A stretch of 29,599 bases of DNA, from assembly GCA_020736575.1 (NCBI GenBank), contig JAGPYM010000122.1, forward strand, positions 1 to 29,599, written 5' to 3'. Below, piece by piece: positions 20,274-29,599 of the stretch (position 1 is the stretch's first letter; each line of letters starts with the position of its first letter). A model generated the notes under the pieces. That model did not search any database and had not been told where the DNA came from. It saw only the letters and a program-made list of their open reading frames with translations. Position numbers and translations under genes: made by a program. This DNA comes from Thelonectria olida (taxonomy: Eukaryota > Ascomycota > Sordariomycetes > Hypocreales > Nectriaceae).

Positions 20274-21826
20274 CTACTCCAATGCCTCCACGCAGAATGG
20301 ATTCGCAGTGAAGGTTCCCTTGGGATCATATGTCTGCCTGATCTTCTGCAACTTCTTGTACGTATCCGGATCGTAATAAAACTGCCACACATTCTTCATG
20401 TTCCAGTCCCCGTACGATCCCCAGAGAACACGACGATCTTCCTGGCTAAAATGCGTCACCGCACCCTTGTCATTCTCCGCCTGCCACTGCTCGGCTGCCT
20501 CTTTCGTCTTCTGATAGAAGACATCCCACGTGCCCCCAAAATTGGCGTCCCTGAAGCAGTAGGACGTGCCATTGTTCGCATTCTTCTGGAACATTGATCC
20601 CTTGCCGCCGTATACCTGCAGCTGAGACGAGACCCAGAGGCCGTTGTCGGTGCTCTTGAGCACCTCGTTGATGCGGCCAGAGAACCAATCCGGCCAGCCG
20701 CTCTTGGAGAGCGCGAGCGACTTGGTGGTGTTGGTGCGCTTGATGTAGGGGTAGGGAAACTCGCGCGGGTTCTTGAAGAGCCACATGGCTGCGATGGACG
20801 ACATTGGCGTGTCGGCCTGGGACTCCTTGGGAATCTTGAAGTCGGATGGGACACTCTTGATCTGGTCGAAGAGGTCAGACGAGTACGGCTCTTCCCCGAG
20901 ATTCACCCACTGGGCGTAGACGACAATTAGTGCGAATTTGAACTTGAGCAGATCAGCAATGTTGTCCTTTCCGTTGTGGATGTCGTCTGGCAGCTTCTTC
21001 TTGAGCTCCTCCTCGGAGCCCGGGAACAGACCCAGCAGATCGATCTGCCTGCTGACAATGTTGACAGTGAAGTCGTAGCCACGGGGCAAGTTGGGGTCCT
21101 CTCCCTTCTTGACCAGAATGTCAAGAAGGGCCTTGAGCGTCTTTTGCTTGTAGGGGAAGGCCAACCATAGACCCTTGGAGCCCTGATACTTCTTGTCGTC
21201 CTGGACCTCGATCTTGACGTGCGTCAGGACACCCAGGTTGCCGGGGCTGCCGCCGAGAAAACCATAGAACAGGTCGGGTTGACTCTCCTTGGTCACCTTG
21301 ACTACGTCGCCCTTGTGGTCAACAATGTCAAGCTCACGGATGTAATCCCCGAGGAGGCCAAAGGATCGTGCAAGCATTCCATAGCCGCCGGTCTGGACGT
21401 GTCCACCCAGGCAGACTGTGGAGCACTGTCCGGTCGGCCATTGTCCTGAAGAAAGTCGTAAATCTCAGCGAGTTTCCAGCTGACACTCGATCTGAGGTAC
21501 AGCTTGTCGTTGGCGGTGTCTCGTTCCAAGTTGAGGTCAATGTTTGGGCGTCGGAAGGTGGGCATCAGGTCCAATTGGATACCATCGGGGCCAGTTGAGG
21601 ATGCGCCACTGTATTGATGCCCGCCAGTTCTGACGGCGATGGGCTTGCCGGCCTTGGCAGCAGCCTTGACGATTTGCTGAATGTCTTCGATGCTTGAAGG
21701 CTGTAGGATCTCTGAAGGGTTCATGTTGCGCTCCACGCCGTAGGTAGAGGTGGCGTACAGGTCATTGGCACGCTTGTAGGCAAGTGTGCCTGGGAAGAAC
21801 TGATTGCCTTGGAATGTTGGGTCCAT
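20274..21826 (-). pseudogene. BBE-type FAD-linked oxidoreductase, frameshifted
   Basis: The family is the berberine-bridge/6-hydroxynicotine oxidase type of covalent flavoproteins, which oxidise alcohols, phenols or C-N/C-C positions in natural-product routes. The start is the ATG at 21826 with an AAAATGG context; the upstream open frame starts only with TTG. The FAD-binding domain shows IQQIVKAAAKAGKPIAVRTGG followed by HQYSG, where His70 is the likely 8-alpha flavin anchor. The canonical CSTVCLGGHVQTGGYG segment is in a different frame. The coding frame shifts near 21438 by one missing base: before it the text reads EIYDFLQDNG, after it PTGQCSTVCLGG. The remainder runs intact to the C-terminal BBE motif QKIRQTYDPKGTF. 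There is no GT..AG pair that could remove the shift. Either a young pseudogene or a base-calling error; apart from the shift the coding sequence is well kept, and a TATA box is present. Confidence 0.85.
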
Positions 21827-21920
21827 TTTGACAATGATGGCCAAGAGTAGTAGAAGGGTTTGCAATTATTGAAATACTGAAGAAACTGTAGAGCCAAGAC
21901 ACTCGGTCTGAGCTCAGTTC

Positions 21921-21926
21921 TTTATA
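21921..21926 (-). promoter_or_regulatory. TATA box of the FAD-oxidase gene
   Basis: Minus-strand TATAAA, 95-100 bp upstream of the ATG at 21826. Confidence 0.45.
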
Positions 21927-22547
21927 CTTGCCTACGAACCTGCATTAGGAGAGGAGGTTGAACATGTGAGAGCTCGCGTCGCCTCACCGCGCTGACCGTT
22001 CAATACTTGCTAATCATTATGAATAGCTCACGCTGCGCACGGCACACCGACTTTGCAGAATTTTCAGCCGTCAGCTGGTGGGCCATTGGGAATGCCAATA
22101 GTTGATACCAAGCATGCATTTAGGATGCCGTTTCTTGTAGACATGCCAATATTTCCCCGCTTCCCCTCAGTCTAGACTCACCGGGACGGGCCGTAGCCTA
22201 GTGAAAAGATCCATCCTTCCTCATTCTCGATCCGTGAGTGGCTGGTGCTGTCCCAGTCCAGCCGGCCGCAGACGCTCGGCTCTCCGATTTGAGCATGGTC
22301 ACTGAGTGTTCAGACGGCAGATGAGGAATTCTGCTGTATTCAGCCAGCCACAGAAGTACAGCTATCCGGTTTTAGCATAGATCGTCCGGGGTCAAGGTAT
22401 TCCGTGGCTGGCTGATTAGCAGTCCTGAAGATATCACACTTTCAGCAGATATGTGGCGTCGGTCTAGATGCTCAACAGTTGAGACCAATGTGTGCCAGTT
22501 CATCACGACTTGCCTGTGAACATAAGAACAATCATTGAACCTCGATT

Positions 22548-22553
22548 TATAAG
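22548..22553 (+). promoter_or_regulatory. TATA-like element of the broken beta-barrel gene
   Basis: TATAAG in the context TTTATAAGG lies 76-81 bp upstream of the ATG at 22629. The spacing supports that ATG as the original start rather than the later GTG/ATG choices. Confidence 0.35.
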
Positions 22554-22628
22554 GTCCAGTATCTTCACCCAAACGATCACAGTCTACCAGATCAGTCCAG
22601 CAGTCGTTCACGTCGCAGATCAAGCATC

Positions 22629-23690
22629 ATGCCTCCCAATAGCCAACCGCGTCATGCTGGGATTCACCTTCCAAGCGGTTTTCAATATGATGAAGTGAAC
22701 AAAGAACGAGGCTCTGCCTCCCCTAGGAATCTTGGCCAGCTTTACCGGATCATTCACAGGACCTGGCTTCAACACCATTTTCCGACCAAATAGTGTCGCA
22801 CCAACAACAACCACTTTCACCAACCCAGTGCTCCCTGCTCCTCCTCCACCTCCCTAATGTTGCCGTCCTCGAGTTAAAACTGACAAAGGAGGAGCTCACC
22901 TTCTCTGCATCTCTCGGCAAAGTTCCCAATTGTGGCATCAACACGCAAAATGACATCTGCCTCAATGGTGTCTCCTACCTCCAAACCGTCAATGATGTGA
23001 CCAACACGACCACAGGCAGGGGTGATGGCGATCCAACAGGCATTCATACCGAGACTGGCTTCTGGCTGAACGTGCCCCAGACCGACACCAATCCAAAGCT
23101 GGGAAACACGCTGGTCCGCCTAGGCTCGATCCCGCAAGGAACCACCATCAATGCCCAGGGTGCCGCTCCGACTGTGGTACAGTCAGCGCCAGACATCGGC
23201 CCACGATACATCACTCCCTTCACCATCGGCAACTCGGGAGAGGTCTATCACCAGGCCAGCCAGCAGGCCTCCAATGTCAACACAGCACGCCTGCCGCAGG
23301 ATCTCACCCCCTTCATCGCCCAGGGCACCATCACACAGGCCATTATGAAGAACCCAGCGCAGATCCTCAACGACATCAACAGTCAACTCAGCATCATAGA
23401 GACGATCACTTTTGCAGTCTCGACGCTGTCTACGTCGACCGAGCCCGGGGGTGGGACGGCCAACATTGCCTTCCTGGTCGTACAGAACGCCGTCTCGGGT
23501 CCCAACGCAAATGCTGTGCAGATGGATGCTACGTTCTGGGTCGAGACCGTGCAGGCTGAGATTACCATTGAAAGCTATAAGCCGGGCGGGCCCTCTTACT
23601 GCAGCCCAACTTTAAGCCCGTTAAGGGGAAGGCTGCTCCTCCGTTGCCGACTTTCTCTATAACGCCTCCGGAGCTTGTAACATTCCTTAT
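22629..23690 (+). pseudogene. Conserved hypothetical protein (possible heme-binding beta-barrel type), multiply frameshifted
   Basis: Family-like sequence is spread over different frames. From ATG 22629 the first frame reads MPPNSQPRHAGIHLPSGFQY and on to DEVNKERGSAS. A second frame from about 22723 reads LGILASFTGSFTGPGFNTIF and on to RPNS. A third from about 22853 reads NVAVLELKLTKEELTF, GIHTETGFWLNVP, LVRLGSIPQGTTINAQG and MDATFWVETVQAEITIE. From about 23600 the text returns to the second frame (NFKPVKGKAAPPLPTFSI). Each switch needs one extra or one missing base, two of them in C-rich runs (CCTCCCC and CCACCTCCC). I associate the ETGFWLNVP...LGSIPQGTTINAQG pattern with a fungal/bacterial hypothetical family that may be a heme-binding beta-barrel (nitrobindin-like); this is only a resemblance. 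The 3' end fades into the RIP block, so the original stop is lost. Confidence 0.65.
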
Positions 23691-26600
23691 AAACTTATTA
23701 TTATATTATATAATAGTTAGTTTAATATGCTTGCTAAATTTATATTAAAAACTGAATATTTTATATTTTAAAACTTTAAATATTATAGACTAGCCCTAGG
23801 GCATTTACAAGTAGGCAGTTAAGCTAAACCTTTCAGATTGGGAACCTAGGTTAGGAATAAAAAAAACTATAGTTAGTTTAATTCTACCAGCTAGTAGCTA
23901 GTTAAGCGCAAGTAATTTCTATAATACTCCTAGGCTATATATAAAAAGGCTTTCTAATTGGCCTATTATAGTGGTAGTAGCGGGTTATTAGTAGAGAATA
24001 TAGTAATAAGAATGGGGGATTTTTATTAGAGGTTAATAAGGATTAGGTGGTCTGAGCTTCTTGCCAAATTGAGCCATATGGACTTAAAAGGGAAGGCTAG
24101 AAACCTCTAAGGATAGATATAATGCCTTTTTTATAGTTTTTATTAAGTTTTTACCTAAATTTTTATAATTTATTTTAATATTTCTAACTTACTCCTTTCT
24201 AATTAGTTAGTTTACCTATTTTCTATTTTATTTCTTATTTATAGTTATAACTAATTATAAATAAGAGTTAATTTTCCTTTAGACTTCTATTACTCTATCT
24301 TTTATATATTTACCTTCTACAGTCACTTCTATTAGAAGTTATATTATATTATTACTCTTACTATTAAATTAGAGATTATACTAGGAATTAATAAGCTATT
24401 AAGCTATTAAGTTGGCTTAATAGTAACACTTTTAAGCTATTAAAAATAAACTAGCTATAGAATGATAGAAGAGAGAAGGAGTAGAGAACTAGAAACTAGG
24501 GATTCAGCTGGGCATCTAGTTAACCTTAAACTTTCCCACCCTTTACCTAGCGCTTTTACTATTATATAATAATTTCCAATTAAACTATTTAATTAGAGGA
24601 AAAAGAAAAGAAAGCTATTATTAGATAAGTAAGTTTTATTTTATATTACTAATATTTTAAAATTTTATATTATAAACCTTATAAAATAGATATTCTATTT
24701 ATAATAGTATTAAAACTTTAAGTAAATATTTTACTACCTAGAGTACCCTTAATATAAAAAGCTTAAATTTAAATATACCTATTAATAAGATAATATTATT
24801 AAAAGATTAGATAGTTCCTAAAGTCTAGAATATTTAATAGTAAGAGGGATTAAATAGAAGCTAGTATTTTAATTATAATTAAAATAAGTATATAAAGTTA
24901 TAAAAAGAGATTAAGTAAAAAGTTTTTACTAATCTGGAGATAGGCTTTAGCTTATAAGTATTATTATTATAATTAGTTATTAAAAGTATATATATTATAT
25001 TTACTTTTATATTCTTTTAATATTTAAAGAATACTATTCTTCCTTATAAAAGCATAGTTATTAAAAAGTAAAAAACTTTATATTATTTTAAAAAAATGCC
25101 TTTTAAAAGGCAATTAATATTACTTTTCTAGCTTTTACTTAAAAAATAACCCATTTTATTTAATCTTCTAATCTAATGCCTTCTGCAGCTTGCTAAAGGC
25201 TATAAAAGGCTACCCATTTTAAAATCTTAATAGCTTACCCCTATAAGCTGTATTTAATTAATAATTAAAACTATTAAAGGCAATTTGCTTATAAAGATCC
25301 TTAAACTGCACTCTCTTATACCCAGTTTAATAATAAAATAAATTAACTATTAGTATAAGGGCTATATAATTAGAAGGTCTAATAAGAGTAATTTTAAAGA
25401 ACCTTCTAATTTGCAGTTTAAATTGCCTTTTACTACTTCTAATAAAACTACCTCTACTTATTTTATTTTATTAAAAAAGCAAACTTAATAAATTAGTAAA
25501 ATAAAAACCAGCTCCCTTATATTAAAAATAACTACTTTATACTTATTTAAAAGAACTAATACCCTTTAAGAGATTCCGGCCTTACCTTAAGAATCTATAA
25601 AAAGTATATTTAAGACTTTCCTAAAGAACTTAAAATTAAAGCCTAAATAACCCTATATTAGTCTAGGGTTATTTAAAAAATATCTTATTCTATTTAAAAT
25701 ACTTTAAGCTCCTTACTATACGTAATAGCTACTCCTAAAAGGAATAGCTAGATTATTTTAAATTATATAACTACACTTTTAATATTATTAAAAAGGTAGA
25801 GTTTACTATTAGCAGATAATTTTAGCCTAAAGTTAAAATTAAACTATTAGAATCTTTTAAAAGTAATAATTCTAATTAATTAAATATAATAATTAATTAT
25901 TTTAATTATATAAACCTCTAGTAACTACCTAATAAAAATAATAAAACTTTCTATAAATAAATAACTAAGCATTTTTATTTTATAATATCTATTAAAGGTT
26001 TTAAAAATAAATACTAAGCCTAAGCCCTATATATAGTTATATTAAATATAACTATTACTAGGCTATATAAAAGGCATATATTTAAACCCTAGAATCTTTA
26101 TAAAATAGAATATAATACCCTTTATACTCTTATTATAAAAGGTATTAAAAACATAGCTATTTCTTGCTAAAAAGACTATTTATTCCTATTTAATATAAGA
26201 TATAAGACCTCCTTAAGGCTAAAAACTAACGCATATAATTAATAGGTTTCTTATAAGGGTATATAATATTGCCCTTATAACCTGCTAACCTTTCTACCCA
26301 GCTAATAATAATAACTAATTAAATAGAAGGTTTTAAATAGTAACCCCAAATAGCTAACCTAATTAATTACTTTAATAAAATATTAATCTTTATATAAGCT
26401 TAATTAATAAAATAGAAGGCCTTATAAAGCTGGTTAGTGATAAATTAGAAAAAAGCTTATATATATACTTTTTAAAATATTTATAACTCTACTATTTAAA
26501 TAGAATTAGATAATCCTAGAAGAAAAGAGATACTTTAAATCTAATATTATATATATACGCCTAATTTTATTAAAAAGTACTAGTATTATAATAGTTTTAA

Positions 26601-29599
26601 ATATTACTTAAATAAGTATAAGGCCTTAAAAAAGATATAAATTATAAATATATTAAATATAATTCTAATATTAGCACCTATTATATTAAAAGAAATAGAG
26701 AAGTTTTAATTCCTCTATGCCTTATTTTCTACTTTTATAATTAGGTAATAGATCTTATATTTAATAGCTTTTAACCTAATATTTAACTAATTAAAGGTTA
26801 AAAGTATACTATTAAGCTAGTAAGATTAGAGCTAGTAATATTAAATATAATTAAACCTTAAAATAATTAAAAAGGAAAAAATTAACTAGTTTCTAAAATA
26901 TATAATAAATATACTATTAATTAACTGTCTTTATAAACTATATAGCTATTACCCTATACTAAGAGCCCTTAGTATAAACTAACCTTATTCTTATTTAAAA
27001 AATAATAGTTTAAATATTAAAAAGGTAGTTTAGAGTTACCTATAAAAATCACTCTTATAAAAAGACTATAGCTTAAAGAATTAAAAAGGATAATAATTAG
27101 AATATAAATAGCTAAAATAAAAAAGGAAGATTACTAATATTTATAAATATTTAATTAAATATATATAAATTAAATATAAACCCTAGAGGCATTTTTATAA
27201 ATAATATATAGCTTGTTATATTAAAAGAAAAGTTTAAAAGACCTATTTAAAAAAGATATTTTTAACTATTAGAAATATTATAATATTTAATCTAATAGCT
27301 AAAGGGCTATTATAAAGACTTTTTAATAATATAAAAGGTATTAAAAGTATTAAATAGGTTAATAGGAAAAGCAGATAGTAAGTTCTAATATTATTAAAAA
27401 ATAGAACCCTAAGGTTAGTACTATTTAGCTAGTAGAGAGGAGGAGGAGAAGATTAATATAAAATATATTATAAGATATAGCTACTAACTTTATACTTGCC
27501 CTATTATATTTAATAAGCTAGGTAATAATAATATTATTCTCCTATATATATAAGAAGTCTTTTTATTTTAAGTAGTACTTTTATATTAAAAGAATAGAAG
27601 AATCCGCTAATAGACTTTATAAATATAGTAAGGCTTAATAAAACTAGTAACTATTTAATTAAATGCTTTTATAATAAACCCTATTACTATCTTACTATAT
27701 TATAAAAAAGAATTCTAGCTTATATTTAAAAATATTTAAATTGCTATTTAATTTAAATATTATAATAGTATAATAATTAAACTCTAATTAATTTAAGATT
27801 TAAAAGTAATCTTATTTCTAGTAAACTAGTAAAAAAGTATTAGTTAATATAATTATATATAAGGTTTTAATAACTTATATTTAAAAGTAAGGTAAGAATA
27901 ATTAGTAGTTATAATACTACCTTATATTTTAATAGCGCTTATACCCTATTAAAATATATATTATATTAGAAAAATATAATAGTACTATTTATTTTAAGAT
28001 ACCTTTTATTAAAGCTTAAAGCTTATATTTAATTATATAATTAAACTAGATTAAATAATAATCTATCTTATTTTAAGTAATATATACTAGTAACCTAGCT
28101 ATAAGAGTATTAAATAGATAACCTTATATAAGATGCTTATATAAGAAATTATAATATAATAATAAGTCTTCTTTTAAAAATCATTAATAATTTATTTTAA
28201 AAAAAGGAATAATTAAGTTAATAATATACTAATTTAAAAGATATTAAAAAATTATCTATTTAATTATTAAAAAAGAGTAAAAGAATAGTAATATAAACTA
28301 GTTATTATATATATTAAATTTAATAAATAATATAAAAAGCTAACCCTAAAAGAAGAAAAAGAACTAACTTATAAAAGTAAAAGTAAATACTCTTTTTAAA
28401 AGGAAAGGTATTAAATTTACCCTATTAATAATTAACCTTAATAGTTTAATACTTAAGGAGACCCTTATTAAAAGGAGAAAAGTAGGAGCAAGTATAGGAC
28501 TTTTAAAAAAGGGTACTTTATATTTAGATTTATTACCCTAATTTTAACTATTAGAAAAGGAGAGGCTTTTATAAAATAAACTATTAGTACTATTTAATTA
28601 AATAGAAAATATCTCTTATTAAAGAAAAGGAGATCTTTTTATAAATAATATAAAATAGAAAGGCTACTTATATAAGATTTAATAAGTATAGGAAATTAAC
28701 CTTTTAATTGCCCTTTTATAAACTTTAAAAGTAATTAATTATAAGGCTTAATAAGCTAGAAATATTTCTATTCCCTTAAGTTATAAAGTAAATTATAAAC
28801 CTTTTTAAATAATATATAAAAAGATAAATCTAAAAGAGAGTTATATTTATATTAAAACCCTATATACTTATTATTAAAAAGAATAGTAAAATCTAATTAA
28901 TTAATTTACTATTTATATTAATTAGTATATAATTTATAATAGCTTTATACTTTTAAGTACTAATAAGTTTTTACTAATATTATAATATATAAATACTATC
29001 CTATTAGACTTCTTTTTTAAATATAATTAAATACTTTTAAATAAAAAGAGCTAAAACTTAATAATATTTAATATACTAATTAGCCTATTAAAATATATAC
29101 TTATTATAAAAGTAATAAATTCTATTACTTAATTTTTAAAATTATTACTTATATTTTATTTAACCTATTATTAATATTATTAAGTATTTTTAATAATATT
29201 ATAATAAAAGGTCTAAAAACTATATATAATAATAAGCTCTAATTTAATTATATAAGTATATCTAAAATATTAATTAATTTAAATAAGACTTTTATAAATA
29301 TTAAACTTTTAGTTATATAATTTTAATAGTAAAATTATATTTTATTAAAATATAATAGTAGTAGTTAGGTATATATATAGGATATTTATTGCGCCCTTAA
29401 GTAGGCTAAATTATTAAAATTATAAATAGATAGATTATAATTTAATTATAAAAGTTTGATATTTTTTAATATTATTAGCTATTATTATTATAAATAAAAG
29501 GCTATACTTTTATAATTTAACTATTAACCTATCTATTAAAAAAGGATATTAAGTTTATTTAAGTATTTAAATAAGTAGAAGTAATATAAATTAAAAGAA
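23680..29599. repeat. RIP-type AT-rich block (right)
   Basis: About 5.9 kb of A/T-dominated sequence running to the window end. CpA, TpG and CpG are strikingly rare, whereas CpC and CpT persist on both strands, as expected when RIP has saturated a transposon-derived region. Stop codons are dense in all six frames and no frame of useful length survives. Two short stretches (about 23790-24120 and 24480-24560) are somewhat less AT-rich and could be unique DNA or less-mutated pieces. I could not recognise terminal repeats, reverse-transcriptase or transposase motifs, so the founding element is unidentified. Confidence 0.8.

Larger units (their letters stand above)
21827..22628. other. Divergent intergenic region
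   Basis: This 802-bp gene-free stretch lies between the oxidase gene and the broken beta-barrel gene, which point away from each other. It holds the TATA elements of both. Otherwise I see only scattered short motifs and no supported open frame. Confidence 0.45.

Noticed and set aside
22793..23662. Intact 289-residue protein starting at 22793
   Set aside because: The first codon is GTG, the N-terminal 20 or so residues are in the wrong frame relative to family-like sequence just upstream, and the C-terminal residues also leave the family pattern; better read as a broken gene.
23680..29599. Possible retrotransposon genes or LTRs in the right AT block
   Set aside because: Frames are destroyed and I could not find paired terminal repeats or catalytic motifs by eye; calling a specific element would be guesswork.
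1..29599. tRNA, rRNA, CRISPR arrays or bacterial insertion sequences
   Set aside because: No sequence with the required structure or repeats was seen, and the locus is clearly fungal nuclear DNA.

Overview
The window looks like nuclear DNA of a filamentous ascomycete (Pezizomycotina). Evidence for this: short spliceosomal introns of about 47-70 bp with GT..AG ends, an iterative type I polyketide synthase, two Zn2Cys6-type regulators, and blocks of extremely AT-rich DNA almost lacking CpA, TpG and CpG, the mark of repeat-induced point mutation (RIP). I cannot name the species.

Layout: (1) 246-1986, a secreted esterase-like/phytase-like protein. (2) 1987-about 3115, a first RIP-type AT block, then 3116-3536, ordinary-composition DNA with several possible hairpins and no gene. 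(3) 3537-about 19539, an intact biosynthetic gene cluster: a partially reducing PKS of the 6-methylsalicylic acid synthase type (minus), a Zn2Cys6 regulator (plus, divergent from the PKS), a small EthD-family protein (plus), a DHA2-type MFS exporter (minus), a second regulator with a C2HC finger plus Zn2Cys6 domain (plus, divergent from the exporter) and an NAD(P)-binding reductase/epimerase (minus). (4) 20274-about 23690, a worn edge: a BBE-type FAD oxidase broken by a one-base frameshift, and a conserved hypothetical (possibly beta-barrel) gene broken by about three one-base shifts. (5) about 23680-29599, a second, 6-kb RIP-type AT block with no readable gene.

Working model (inference): the PKS builds a small aromatic tetra- or pentaketide from malonyl-CoA. 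Its TH domain retains both catalytic residues and could release the product. The EthD protein and the reductase, formerly also the FAD oxidase, would tailor it, the MFS protein would export it, and the two regulators would control the set from the two divergent promoter regions. No P450 and no decarboxylase is visible, so the classic patulin/terreic-acid-type routes are not complete within this window. The cluster sits as a roughly 20-kb GC-normal island between two RIP blocks.
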